Origin: Jaltomata sinuosa | Lineage: Eukaryota; Streptophyta; Magnoliopsida; Solanales; Solanaceae | Reading direction: 5' to 3' | DNA length: 64,000 bases | Assembly: GCA_003996215.1 (NCBI GenBank) | Contig: QJPP01000863.1 | Span: forward strand, 246,001-310,000 | Part shown: positions 45,108-56,960 of the stretch, piece after piece | How the letters are laid out: the number at the start of each line of letters is the position of its first letter | How positions within the stretch are numbered: position 1 is the stretch's first letter | Notes under the pieces: generated by a model | Told to the model about the DNA's origin: nothing | Databases searched by the model: none | What the model saw: only the letters and a program-made list of their open reading frames with translations | Made by a program: the position numbers and the translations under genes

Positions 45108-45957
45108 ACTCTTTCAAAAATCCAAGTACCCAATTCTCCACTCAATCCAACAAATCAACCATTTTCATCCAAAAGATTAACACAATTGGGACTAAAAAAA
45201 TCTAGTGCCCCCAAAAAAATCTTTCAGCCTCAAAAAGTGCTGAACCTTTTACAATCCCTTATTAAAAAAAATAATCTACGCGACAATCTTGAATTGATTA
45301 TTCAAGAATTGTAGGAATATAATAATAATAATAATTTTCACCCTTCAAACTAGAAAAAAGTAAGTGGAAAGATGGAGCATCCAAAAGGAGATAGATCATA
45401 AAAAGCAGATCTATAGTTGCAATATTTTTATAGCACTAAATCCAATTTGATACCTTTATTCCTCTGTCTCGGTGGTTGCAGAACAAAGAATCACCTCAAA
45501 GAAAGCATAATAATAAATATAAAGGAAAACAAAGCACGAAATAGACGACAGAACGAATCTCAAGAATGAAGAGAGAAAATAAGGGTGACCAAGAAACGGA
45601 ATGAATGGAAAGGAGCCAAGATTGAGAGGAGGAGGAGGAGGAGAATAAGAATCGCAACAAACTAAACACGGAGAGAGAATAGAGATCACACAAATACCGC
45701 CAATAAGACTTGTGTGTTTTTCCTTTTGAGTAAATTTTAGACATACAGATTTTCATTACACGCTTGTTTTTTTGGGTTATATATATGGAAAACAGACAGA
45801 GGGGGAGAGGGAGAGGGAGAGGGAGGGGAAGGGATGGGGTAGGTTGGACATGGGTGGGGTCGAAATTCGAGCTATGGGCCTATGGCTGCCATGCATCTCT
45901 GTCACTTTCATCACTAATGCTATTCTGTTCTTTTTATTTTTCATTCAGCCCAAGTAC
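45108..45957 (-). promoter_or_regulatory. PP2C upstream region with GA-rich repeats
   Basis: Likely 5' leader and promoter of the phosphatase gene. It includes a GAGGAGGAG run at about 45628-45645 and a GGGAGA repeat at about 45802-45832. On the gene's strand these are CT-rich tracts, which are common in plant 5' leaders and core promoters. No clear TATA box was identified and no upstream coding exon is obvious. Confidence 0.4.
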
Positions 45958-46212
45958 TGCTCCCCTCTATCCCAATATATTCTCAATTTATATGAGTTAT
46001 TTTAATTTGACACTGAGTTTAAAAAAGAAAAATAAACTTTTAAAATTTATAGTCTAAAATAAGTCATAAATGTTTGTGTGGCTGTAAATTATTTCATTAA
46101 GAATAAAATAGATATTTTAAAGTTAAATTATTATTAAATATAGAAATGTGTTATTCTTTTTTAGACTGACTAAAAACAAAAGCGAGTTCTATAAACTGGG
46201 ACACAGAGAGTA
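45958..46212. mobile_element. Stowaway-like MITE upstream of PP2C
   Basis: The left part CCCCTCTATCCCAATATATT and the right part, reading CTCTCTGTGTCCCAGTTTAT on the other strand, pair as degenerate Stowaway ends. It has an AT-rich interior. Boundaries are approximate. Confidence 0.5.
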
Positions 46213-46554
46213 CATATTTGGAGCCTTATTATGAGGATGTTTGACAAAACTTATAAACTAATCAAATTAGGAGTAACTTATAAATATTTTTTTAGCTTAT
46301 ATATATATTTGGTAAACATCTTAATATTTATAAGTCAAGTGCTTATAAATTAAAATCAGTCAAAAATTATAATTAGGCATGAGTCTTAAAAATTCAAACT
46401 AGCTTGAGTCTCCTTTTACGAGATAAAAGATAAATTAAGTACTTTTTGGTTCAACTTGATAACCCGATATTTTTTTGTGAGGAACTTCATTTAAGTTTGA
46501 GATTCTTCCTTTTCTGAACATACTTCATATTCTTCTGGGTTGCTTTGACCATTA
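46213..46554. other. AT-rich spacer left of the first plastid insertion
   Basis: Contains a short palindromic segment around TTATAAGTCAAGTGCTTATA (46330-46350) that may be a MITE scrap. Otherwise nothing recognised. Confidence 0.4.
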
Positions 46555-46880
46555 GAAAATCTCATTGTTATTACTCAAACAAGCATGAAACATATGCTTG
46601 CATATTCGTTCATAGGCCAAATCAGATATGTAATTATTGGAATAATTGTTGGAGACTCAAATGATGGATATGCAAGCATGATAACTTATATGTTGTTCTA
46701 TATCTCCACGAATGTAGGAACTTTTGCTTGCATCGCATTATTTGGTCTACGTACCAAAACTGATAACATTCAAGATTATGCAGTATTATATACAAAAGAT
46801 CCTGTGTTGGCTTTCTTTTTAGCCCTATGTTTCTTATCCCTAGGAGGTCTTCCTCCACTAGCAGGTTTTTTCAGAAATTC
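46555..46880 (+). pseudogene. ndhB: Plastid ndhB exon 2 fragment (NUPT 1)
   Basis: Reads NLIVITQTSMKHMLAYSFIG, then YVIIGIIVGDSNDGYASMIT, MLFYISTNVGTFACI, FGLRTKTDNIQDYAVLYTKD and LSLGGLPPLAGFF. This is the middle of NDH-B, a subunit of the plastid NAD(P)H dehydrogenase-like complex. Many changes from the conserved protein are G-to-A or C-to-T (for example Arg to His, Gly to Asp, Arg to Gln). The match begins abruptly near 46555 and ends at 46880. An isolated fragment with no promoter; non-functional in the nucleus. Confidence 0.9.
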
Positions 46881-48040
46881 ATTAAAGAAATAGCGTAAAT
46901 TCTTCCTTTTATATCCCAATTTCTCACTCTTTCTATGAAGCAAAATCTCACCACACTACACTACATTGTTCTTTCATCCGCCTTTCCCTTCTTTTGTTTG
47001 TTCTGGACCCGAAAATGTCCGTTCGCTTGTCACTGGGAATTTCAATCTGACTTGCTCGTGGTTTATTAATGTCGGAGTTATTTTTACTTACCTTTCTGTC
47101 TATGAAAGAAATGAGGAGAAAAGAAAGACCTGCTAAATCCTCGAACCATAGCGTACTTAGTACGGATGCCACAAAGAGATATATTTTTAGATCTCGCATA
47201 GAAAAACCTCTTTCTTTTGTATTATTTGTTGGAATAGATAATACATATATGATCAGATGCATATGTAATTTTTTAAGGGCTGCTTAGAGTTGGACATAGA
47301 ATTTCTAATTCAACTTGAAATGTACAATGATTCGGGAAATAAGATTTTCTTTTTCTTAAAACAATCATTGTGTTTTCTTTTTTCATTTGGATCCTATCAA
47401 CTTGGAGAGTGTCTAGATTAAGATACTTCTCGTATTCAGACTATCAAGATCGACTAAATGAGGCACTTCTTCTATTCTTATTATTTTTCCTGTTTAATCA
47501 TTAAGTTTTGTCAATAACCGTTTTTACACCTGGGGAATGTCTAGAGATTTCTACCTCGATCTCAAATTGAAATAAGGCCAGCTTTTGATTGAAGCCAAGG
47601 CAAGAATGCTACGAATGGTGTTTAGCAACCTAAAGCAAATATTTTTCCTATCTCTAGAGGGGGCCCTTGGGCCACTTGATTGAATTTCATATTGAGCTCC
47701 AAATATATGCTATTGGAATGGGATGACTCCTATTAGCTCTCTCCCCCTAAGAACCGCATGTGCGAATTCCCCTACATATGGCTCAAGTGGTGAAGGACTT
47801 TTCCTTCGCGCTTTGTAAGCGCTTTACGGATCCCTAGATGCCGAAAGCGTCCTTTGGGGTGATCTCATAGTTCCTACGGGGGTGGAGATGATAGGATAGG
47901 TCTATGAATTTTCTTACTTAAATTTGATATGATAAGAAATTCTCCATTGGTAACAAATGGTTATCTATTAAGCGGAGAAATCTTATTTAAAAAGCATAAA
48001 ACATAAAGATTAGGTAGGCTCCCAATCTGGCAAGATAGAA
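46881..48040. other. Organelle-like sequence, not assigned
   Basis: Base composition and phrasing look organellar and the stretch lies between two plastid fragments. It includes a 34-nt group II intron domain V-like hairpin on the minus strand at 47784-47751 (GAGCCATATG ... CATGCGGTTC). I could not identify the parent genes. Confidence 0.45.
47751..47784 (-). ncRNA. Group II intron domain V-like hairpin (relic)
   Basis: The 34 nt begin GAGCCATATG and end CATGCGGTTC. This matches the domain V pattern (GAGCCGUAUG, tetraloop, CAUGUACGGUUC) of organelle introns with a few changes. It marks the 3' end of a plastid or mitochondrial intron on the minus strand. Not active in the nucleus. Confidence 0.6.
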
Positions 48041-48608
48041 TTATGGGAGAGAAATACAAGCGTCATGCTGCTAGGCAAAGTTGCCTGAATGTTGCACCCT
48101 AGCTGGCGAAAGTCCAGTAACTAAAAGCATCACTAACTTACTCTTTGACCCTAATAGCATGGGACATGTGGAATCCCGTGTGAATCAGCAAAAACCACCT
48201 TGCAAGGCTAAATACTCCTGAGTGATCGATAGCAAAGTAGTACCATGAGGGAAGGGTGAAAAGAACCTTCATCGGGGAATGAAATAGAACATGAAACCAT
48301 AAGCTCTCAAGAAGCGGGAGGAGCCAGGGCTCTGACCGCGTGCCCGTTGAAGAATGAGCCGGTGACTCATAGACAGTGGCTTGGTTAAAGGAACCCACCG
48401 AAGCTGACTCACTGATCGAGTGCTCTTGCACCAAAGTTGAACGGAGTTAGGCGATCTACCAAAATTGTGGGATGTGAGAATACATTGGTAGGGGAGAATT
48501 TTGCCTTAGAGAGAAGCCTCCGCGCGAGCAGTGGTGGATAAAGCGAAAGTGAGAATGTCAGATTGAGGAACGCAAATATTGGTGAGAATCCATGGCCCCG
48601 AACCTAAT
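48041..48608 (+). pseudogene. rrn23: Plastid 23S rRNA fragment with internal deletion (NUPT 1)
   Basis: Two blocks of plastid 23S rRNA are joined at about 48404-48406. Block one (48041-48404) includes GGCGAAAGTCCAGTAACT, GGAATCCCGTGTGAATCAGC, ACTCCTGAGTGATCGATAGC and GGGCTCTGACCGCGTGCCCG. Block two (48406-48608) includes CACTGATCGAGTGCTCTTGC, GGTAGGGGAGAATTTTGCCT and GCAAATATTGGTGAGAATCC. In the intact gene the blocks are several hundred bases apart. The fragment carries many transitions and would not fold as rRNA. Confidence 0.88.
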
Positions 48609-48830
48609 CCATTCATGAATCCTTTAAGAGCTTATTATTTCCTTGGTATACCATAAACGATTTTTAGAAATGAGACATACTTACAATAAGGATTGGATGA
48701 ATATTTTTCTTTTAATATCCTAGATCTTGTTTGTCATAGCTATGTGTTGTATGCAAGGAGGTCAATACTTCTGAGGAGTTGTTCTATTTTTGAGTTCTCT
48801 TAAACTCATCCTTTGTTTTGTTAAGGCCTT
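48609..48830. other. Spacer
   Basis: Nothing recognised. It may be the degraded continuation of the copia gag relic to the right. Confidence 0.3.
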
Positions 48831-49720
48831 TCAGAAGGAATTTTTTTTTTCTATCTCAGCATAGAGGCTACCTTTTACCACTTTCAATTCATGCTCAAGT
48901 ATCTCCTGAATGTTATGCGCACGATTTTTTCCTTTGGAGAGTGCATCCAGGAGTTTATCCCTCAAAGTCTTTAAAAGCAATTTTTTATTGCTTAGTGGGA
49001 GAACCTGGTTCTTCAAGGCACCAATCTTTCTTTTTAGGTTCTATTCCTCTTCTTACAACTTCTCGTGATCTGTTTTAGAGTAGTGCAGTCATTCTTCAGT
49101 TTGTCCTTTTTTGCATGGAGACTTTTAAGAGCATCGATCACTATGTGGGTTAGACATACTAGTTTCTTTTAAAAATATGTATGAACAACATTTGTAATTT
49201 CAATGAAATTGAGCATAGAGTTATCATTTTTATATTCAGAATCAGATTTGGCTATGATTCTAGAACATCATCGTTGGTCACCAAGGCCTGATCATTCTCT
49301 TCATCTTCATAATTAGTGTTAGCACTTGAAAAATTTCTCTTAGTTATCAGAGCTTTTCTCACAACTTCATCTGTTTGCTTGGTGGACATTTTGTTGCAAG
49401 GAACCTGGTCCTTTATTTCAGAACTATTCTTCTTTTATTTAATCTCTTTTAATGGACACCACCTAATGAAATGATTAGGACTCCCACATCAATGACCTAC
49501 TTCAGTATTCCCTCGTTCAGGTGCTCTGGGTTTGGAGGTGATACATTTATTAAGAACCATTTTTTCCTATTCATGCATTGAAATCTATGAGTCAGTAATG
49601 TTTCATCATCTCTAAATTCATGATTTTGAGTTTCCTCAAGAACCAGGTTCACTTCTCTTCTTGGTGCAGCAACCTTTTGACCAGTTTCTTTTCCTTTATC
49701 ATATTTATCCATGCGAATCT
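48831..49720 (-). pseudogene. Copia-type gag relic with zinc knuckle and coiled coil
   Basis: Reads leftward. A basic segment, MDKYDKGKETGQKVAAPRRE (49712), leads to half a zinc knuckle, CGSPNHFIRWCPL (about 49480-49440; the preceding Cys pair is lost). An acidic block follows (NTNYEDEENDQALVTNDD, near 49310-49260), then a Lys/Leu-rich coiled coil (KNQVLPLSNKKLLLKTLRDK, 49010-48840). This layout fits the gag of a plant copia family whose zinc knuckle is followed by an acidic and coiled-coil region. Several stops. No protease, integrase or LTR is seen nearby. Confidence 0.55.
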
Positions 49721-49839
49721 TTGGACCTTTTTAATGTCTAAAAGTTTCAAGTCCTCTCCAACAACAAAATTCTGCATATTTTACTTTCACCATCCATAAA
49801 ATTCTCTATCGAAGTATCGTGGCTTTGTGATTTACTTAC

Positions 49840-50188
49840 CTTCTTGATTCCAGGTGGTGCAGTTCGCACCAGGCAATGTGCGTGTTGCACAGCGATCACA
49901 CCCCTTAACAGATTCTTCAAATGATCTTGAGCTTTGTGCAGTGAGAGCACCTCGTGTTGTGTGTATCGCACGAGGTCCGCACCTCTTGACAAAATCTCCA
50001 TCTTGTTCAATTACTTCACACTTCAACTCTTTTTCAGCTCTTTTGGGTCCAGTTCCTTGTTTTCCACCTTAGGACAAAAGTACCTGTATTTATGTCAATA
50101 AAGGCCATAAGAACCTCTAAATCTTATCAAAACATAGCAATAATTCATGCTTAAAGGCTCAATAAGTTAGTAGATTACCGACTTATCA
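49840..50188 (-). repeat. 3' LTR of element C, partial
   Basis: The LTR starts TGATAAGTCGGTAATCTAC on the minus strand at 50188, next to the purine-rich AAGTTTGGGAT. It contains GC-rich motifs at 49855-49995, such as TTCGCACCAGGCAATGTGCG and TGTGCAGTGAGAGCACC. It is cut off at about 49840. Confidence 0.65.
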
Positions 50189-52344
50189 AATCCCAAACTT
50201 GAACTATTGTTTGTCCTCAAGCAAGATACTCACAAGTTAAGGAATGAATTATGCTATAAAACTCAATCAAGGCACAAAAGACTACTCTATTCTAAAAGCT
50301 AAGAAAACAACAAACAAAAGACTCAATTACCATGCTCATCTCAATTTGAACCACCACATCATCAAGACTTCTTAATTCAAAAACCTTTTCAAAAGGATTC
50401 ATTTCTCATTTAAAAATCAAGGAAATTTGTCATTCAAAACAAGATATTAAGCTTCTCAAGTTATTGACATGGACCATTAAGGTTTGCCTCGAGATTCACC
50501 ACACAACTTGTCTCATTCATTTCTCTCAATTGAAATAAAGACTTTATGTTTCAATTCGAGTGCATGATGCTACTCACCACAAGAGAGAATTCCACTCACA
50601 ATCTTGCAATTCATAAAACAAAGAGGTTACAAGAGAACCAAAAAGACTCTCACTCTCTCAAGGAAGTTCAAGTACACACATGTTGAACCATAGGCTTACC
50701 CTTCATGTAAATCGCCACTAATGTATGATGGCCAAGCTCGAAATCACTAAGGACTTGCGGGTTACAATATTGGCTGGGTCTAAGGTGAGGATTTCATATG
50801 GCTCAAGTGACTACACCTCCCTAATGCTCTTTCTCATTACTTTGAACATCGCTCACCTTTTTTTTAAACTTTGACTTCACCTTGTTTCTCCCTCACACAA
50901 TCCAAGCTTTTCCCTTTTAATTTCTATCATTCAACCTCCTTGTAACACCTTCATTTGGTAGCACCCATTCTTTTCTTTCAATTTTCTCATTGGATTTTGA
51001 ACTTTTAGAGCAATTTTTCAATTCAACATAAGGTGCTACCTTGCACTTTGAAGTGCATCTCTTTTCTTCTCCTCATTGATCATATACACCCCCAATTTAG
51101 GCATTTGCCTATTTTGTCTTTTCATTTCTTCCTCCCCAAACTTAGGCTTTTAGCCCACGTTTCACTTTCAAGCAATTAGGGAGGACGAGTGCCAAGATAG
51201 AGGTTCCAAAAAGGTTAAGGTGTCAAATAAGGTGCCAAAGAATGGTCATAAGCTCAAAGGGGTTCACTGAGATTGATGTCGAAGGAAGTCATTTGGGTGA
51301 AGTGGCTTATCAAAAAGGGCCTAAGAACATTTTTCAAGCTCGGTCACACCTACAATTTTTTTCTTGAATCACATTTGCGGCAAGTTCTAGATGTCTCATA
51401 TGCACAAGAATACAAGTAAAGCCTCACCACACAAGGCATCATGCCACAAGACTTTTTCATTAGTCTCAAGATCAATTGGGACAAATAACTTTCGAAAAGC
51501 TATTTCGAGTTTATTATACACTCGCTTGTGAATCGATCAAGCCAAAACAAGAGTGTGCAAGTTATGACAAGATAATGCTTTTCTCAAAAACTCATTTTTT
51601 CTCTTTCCTTTCCTTTTCAAAATGTCTTGCCAAGAAAAAATTTCGGTGGGTCCATTTCGAGATAAGCACACAACAGACTCAAATTTAAAACTAAAATTTG
51701 GCATTTTCTCTTAAGAAAGTTGTCTCTTAATCTATCATAGGGAAACACCAACCTGGTTCGACACAAAAATAAAATAAAAGAAAAAGAAAATAAAGAAAAT
51801 ATTTTTACTCCTTGGGAAAGAACCGTGGCATTAAGAAAATCCTCAGAGTTTATTGCAAACTACTATTAACAAGGAGATTACCAAATTTGCACGCTCATGA
51901 ATCATTTAAAAAACAAGCCTCGGCGTAGGCCCTTAGCGTATTTGCAAGGCACGGGTAGTGAGACAATGGAATCGTGTAAGAATAACCTGGCACACAATAA
52001 AGAATTAAAAATCTAGCTCAACAAGGGCACAATTAGGCACAAAATAAATTAAAATGGCCCAGCAAGGGCAATAACATCACAATCATCCAACATGCCCGAC
52101 AAGGGCCAAATAAAAATCTAGCAAAAAGAAAATAAAATGTTGGCCCGACAAAGGCAATAAAATATCTTATCAAGCCCAACACCGGCAACTAAATCAAATA
52201 GCACCACCTCCCCTTATAAAAAAGAAGCATTGCCCTCAATGCTTTAAGTTCAAATAAAGGAAAGGAGGGGTGCGACAACTCCCTATAGGGCTAAGCCCTA
52301 TCACCACCATATGTTGCCTCTCCACTAGGACCTGCACCACCTTT
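50189..52344 (-). other. Non-coding 3' region of element C
   Basis: Over 2 kb with no ORF worth calling. It is rich in phrases seen in the long 3' untranslated part of plant Athila/Tat-type elements, such as TTGAGGACAAACAATAGTTC near the LTR. The function of such long 3' regions is not known. Confidence 0.5.
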
Positions 52345-53850
52345 TCAGGAGTGCGTTGTAGCCGTGGATTCCCTGAGGACTTGCTGGAACTCTAGGTTCT
52401 CATCATCATCTAGCTCTGCATCCTCATCACCAGGAAGCTCAGCTTTATCATCCTGATAAGATGAAAACAAGTTGTCCATGGGTCCATCAGTGCGATGGGA
52501 TGGAGATAAGTTGCTCAAATCTACCTCCTCCACTGGCTGCTTCCCTTTGGCTTTGTAAACATACTTTCTGAGTGTTCTGACAGCCTCTTCGATAACATCC
52601 ACCCTTTTGCAAAGCATGGAAATGCTCTCCATAACTCCCTTAACAACCTTCTTAACAGCCTATCAATCAACCCTGGCTGATCTTTCGCTAAATCTATCAA
52701 TTGCCTGTCATGGTTGTATGTTTTGTCAACCATATCTTGGAGGCCACTTTTAGTCAATGGCCCTCTAGGTGTAGTGGTTATGGGGGTGTGTGCTTTTGAA
52801 GCAGCCTTAGAAGGAGAGGAAGCATTTGCTTCAGCATCTGAGTCATCAACTACAACTTCCACCGATGTCTCTATCCTGTGCTTTTTGAAACGGAAGGCAT
52901 CCCTGCCAGCTTTCTTATCAAGATCCAGCATGCTAGTGGTGGGAGTAGAAGTGTCATAGCTGATATAAGGAATGCCTGCGTTTGCACAAAGTTTACTGAT
53001 GAGCACAGGAAAGGAGAATGCATCACTACCCCTATGAGCCTTTCTCTCGATCACCAAGGCAACAATCTCACCAAAGTTGATATGGTCCCCCACCATGATT
53101 AAGGCTATCAGGATGGCCCCATCATGGGTGACCTTTTGATCATTCTGAGAAGGTAGGAGGCGGGAGCAAACAAAATTATACCAAAGGAGAGCCTCAAAAT
53201 GCAAGGACCATTGCGGTATGTCACCCCCTATAGTGGCCCAGAGAGGTGTGTCAAGAGCAATAATAAGAGCAGCTCACTCAAGAGGTTTGTGTTTGACAGT
53301 CAGCTTGGCCATGAGTTCAGGAGCTGTCTCAATTGGGGTGCTTCAATAGACAACATTAATTGTCGCTGGAGTGATATGAATTTTTTTGCCTCAAACTATT
53401 ATTGATTCCAAAGCGGGGAAAGTTTCCAAGCCCCTTTTATAGACCTTAGCATCTTGTGTGGCTTGGTACGAAGCAAAGAACTCCCGGACTATCTCCTTAT
53501 AATAGTTTTCGGGCACCTCCTGAAATTGTTCCCACTGTCGGTTGGCAAAGTGTCTAGGGATGTTGGACAAGTTATCCCCCATGACATCCAGATTAAAACT
53601 CTACTCCGAGTTGAAGTACCTATCCCTGTCACGATCATCAACGACCCTCCTACCTTCCACTCTAAACTGAATTCTCTCCTCCTATGAAACTTGGGCACGG
53701 GAAGATGCTGAGGGCCTTCTTCTTGCCCTTTGAGGTTTGAGTGGAGGAGGAGGGAGTTGGTGGCCTTCGTGAACTCCACCCGACATTTCCCCTGCTAGAA
53801 GACATGTCTACACATGGAGATTGTGAGTCCAAAAATAAAAGCAAAATCTT
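52345..53850 (-). pseudogene. 'Putative plant transposon protein' ORF relic of element C
   Basis: Reads leftward through several frames: RDRDRYFNSE (about 53640), NLSNIPRHFANRQWEQFQEV, VPENYYKEIVREFFASYQAT, then LHFEALLWYNFVCSRLLPSQ, THDGAILIALIMVGDHINFG and LISKLCANAGIPYISYD. A C-terminal region has a coiled coil and an acidic tail (ELPGDEDAELDDDENLEFQQ). The order and the WxxF, NxFVCSxLLP and GxxINxG motifs fit the 'putative plant transposon protein' domain found in nightshade retroelements (Pfam PF20167 as I recall). In position it corresponds to the third, env-like ORF of Athila elements. Stops are present after NSE, ESIIV, NVVY and KPLE. Confidence 0.6.
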
Positions 53851-55998
53851 TTTGTGTTTTTACATATGTGAAATAAAAAGATTTAAAAGAAGTTAAAAAA
53901 CTAAAGAGGACAGAATGCAAAGAAGTAGAAAAACAAAATAGGTAACTGATGGCTCATGCGGACCACGTACGAACCACACCAGATAGAGTACGCATCACAC
54001 GTGGCTTCGCACGAGCTAACAGAAACCTACAGAGATTTCTACAGCCGAGGTGCGAAATTGGTGCGGACCGCACTAACCAAAGTACGCGTCGCGCCATACT
54101 TTGTCCCTCTAAACAGTGACTGGCAGCATTTTTTAAACAGGGTGCAGTGCCTTGTATGTTCCGCACCTCAAGATCTATCTGCCACATGCGAAACGCACAA
54201 GGAAACAATTAGGAATTTTTTTGGTTCCTTGTGTTCTTGTGAATTACGCATGTGATTCGTAGAGCAAGAGTTGCTTTATGCCCTTGGCAGCACACAATAA
54301 ACCAATAGTTTAAATAAAGGGGCAAAACATAATATGATCACAAATTCATCCGGGTACTCAGACCTCCCCGAAATCCATTATCATCAAGTAAAACAAAAGA
54401 AGAGCTTAACGACTTCCCTTAAGAAGGACGTTACCTCATCTATCATCGGGAATATCAAGCCTTCAATTGCAACAGTTAGGCATAAAAGTTAAACAATAGT
54501 TTCTACCTCCTCGCGTAAGATCATACACCCCATAAATCATATTCAACAAATATCATGGGTACACAATGGTAGAAAATTTCAGCCCTAATCATCAATTTTC
54601 AACCACACCTCATAAAAAATAATGATTTGCCCTTAAGAATGACGTCACTCAATCTATTATAGGGCCAAATCATGCATCAATCACAAGTGGGTTACTCAGA
54701 CTTCACCCCACACAATTTTCAAGGCTAAAATCTACTACAATCAACATACATAATCATAATTTCAAGTTTTACCAAGTTGATACTAAGCAAAATCCACAAT
54801 ATGATTTGAAATTGGGGATCCAAAAATTTTGGATCTCACCCAAAATCAATATGATAATTTTATCAAGCATGCTTCACAATATGAGTTCCCAATCAACATA
54901 AGAACATGTATTTAACGTCGGACAACTTACCACAAGTGAAGATTAAGCGAAGAGAAGCAAAAATTAAAGCTTTTGAAGGTGCAACAATGGTGACCACGAT
55001 TTTGCCCAGAGAAAAATGATGGCGGCACTTTGGTGTAGCGGTGGTGGAGTTTGGTTGAGAGGAGGAAAAGAGTTTGGGAGGAGTTTTAGGGATTTAGGGA
55101 GGAGTTGGAGAGAGAATTGAGAGAGTTTTGGGAGAATTATGAGAGAATAAAGTGAGGGTGGCGGTTTAAGGAGAGAAAAAGAAAAGAAAAAGTCACTGGG
55201 TCGGTCTCTGGGTCGGGTTGGTTAATGGGTAGGTCAATTTAAAATTTAAAACTTACCTTCGTGCACCGCGACGTGTGATTCACACAAGCTCTTATGCGGA
55301 CTGCATGTCACTTTGCACCTCACCTTTTCATACCCCAAACTTAGCCAACTTTCTATTCTATGGTGCGGAGGAGGTGCGATGCGCACTTGGGCATGTGCGA
55401 ACTGCATAGCCCAGTGCACGTCTCCTCCGCTTTGAAATTTTCTTCCCAGGTTTCTGTTTTAGATTGCGTTGGGCTGTGAAACATGCACAATGGCTTGTGC
55501 AAACCGCATGGTCCTCTACACATCTCTTTTTTTCCCTGTTTTCCACTTGTTCATTCCTATGCTCCTTGCATTCCTAAAACTAATCAAAAAAAACAAAAGA
55601 TAACTAAAAATAAAGTAAAAACACTTGGGTTGCCTCCCATAAGCTCTTGATTTTATATCACGGCTCGACAATAGTACCTCAACCTTAGTCATTGTCGGAT
55701 AGCAAGCCAATCTGGTTGGCATGGCCCTACCTCAAGAAGCAGAGTTGCTCCTTCAATGTCCTCAAAACATCATCATGTTGCCGACTTGGAAACTCTTCAA
55801 ACTTGCGCGTCTTTCCATTTCACACTACTCAAAGGCATGATCAAGCTTGCTCTCAACATCAATAACCGATATTACCCTCAATTCATCAGGAGGCTTTGTG
55901 AGTTGGCATACGTTGAATGTCACTACCTCGCTTCCAACTCAAAATTTAAGTTTACCAAGTTCAACATCTACAAGTGCTCTCCCCGTGGCTAATAGTAG
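53851..55998 (-). other. Element C interior between protease and the last ORF
   Basis: No reverse transcriptase or integrase motifs found. Contains GC-rich motif clusters (53955-54110 and 55262-55515, such as GGTGCGGACCGCACTAACC) and a purine-rich stretch (55035-55200, GAGAGAGTTTTGGGAG-like). The phrase TTGGGTTGCCTCCCATAAGC at 55627 recurs in many plant Athila-type internal regions. Confidence 0.5.
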
Positions 55999-56960
55999 TC
56001 ACCCCAAGATGATGGTTACCTCAACATCTACTTCACAATCCAAGATCACGAAGTCTTCCAGGAGAATGAACTTGTCGACCTTCACCACTATGTCAAATAG
56101 GATTCCTACCGGACGCTTAATGGATCGATCAACCATGAGTAGCCTCACAGATGTAGGTTTTGGTGTACTCAATCCTAACTTATTGAAGATCGCTAGGGGC
56201 ATTAAGTTGATGCTCGCCCCTTGGTCACACAAGGCTTTACGGAACACAAATAGCCTAATAGTACACGGTATAGTGAATGCACCCGGATCATCTCATTTTG
56301 TAGCAAATTGCTTTTCATCACAACACTACAACTGTGTGATATCTCAATGGTGCCCACATCGACAATCTTTTTTTTTAGCAACTCATTTATAAACTTGGAG
56401 TACCCTGACATCTGCATCAAGGCTTCAACCAAAGGAATATTTATTGAAAGCTTGTTGAACATGTCAACAAACTTATTGAATTTATGCTCTTCCTTCTTCT
56501 TGTTTAACCTTTAAGGGTATGGAGAAAGTCCCTTTGGTAGTGTGGCTGGAACACTTTGAGCAATATGAGGGTCTTCCTCAACATCAATGGAAACTTGGGG
56601 AGGAGATTCAGCCTCCTCCTTCTCATCATCAATATTAACATTCACCGGGGTGTTGGGTGCACCAAGTTTCACCCCAACCTCCGGTTCCACAATGTCTTTT
56701 TCACACGCAACCTCTTCTTCTTTGTCATATGGCTCCACAATGACTTCAACAATAGGCTTCTTTGCTTTAATAACTGGCTCCATAATGGTCTCTCTCACTA
56801 CACCACTTGTTCTTCCACTTCTAGTAACAATGGCTATAACATGAGCATTATTTTTAGGATTGGATGTGGTGTCACTAGGAAGTGTTCCCTTCATCTTCGG
56901 GTTCATTTGAGTGGATAGATGATTCATTTGGGCCTCAAGATGTTTAATTAAGGTCAATGA
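55999..56960 (-). pseudogene. Element C gag C-terminus and aspartic protease
   Basis: The gag linker (56957-56511) includes EAQMNHLSTQMNPKMKGTLP, then SDTTSNPKNNAHVIAIVTRS and a long acidic segment. Further on, FNKLSINIPLVEALMQMSGY and KFINELLKKK lead to the protease: KALCDQGASINLMPLAIFNK, LLMVDRSIKRPVGILFDIVV and KFILLEDFVILDCEVDVEVT. The active site reads Cys-Asp-Gln-Gly-Ala where Cys-Asp-Leu-Gly-Ala is usual; the catalytic Asp is kept. Frames shift at about 56510 and 56220. Confidence 0.85.

Noticed and set aside
45764..46057. Open frame starting in an Arg/Gly repeat (RGRGRGRGR)
   Set aside because: It translates a GGGAGA microsatellite followed by a MITE; no conserved sequence.
47069..47287. 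72-codon frame in the unassigned organelle-like stretch
   Set aside because: I could not match it to any plastid or mitochondrial protein; it is short and may be spacer sequence.
52345..53850. Reading this region as a cut-and-paste transposase gene because of the domain name
   Set aside because: There is no catalytic DDE pattern or zinc finger, and it sits inside an LTR element next to gag-protease, so a retroelement ORF is more likely.
55847..56392. 181-codon plus-strand frame
   Set aside because: Antisense to the element C protease, which has clear motifs on the minus strand.
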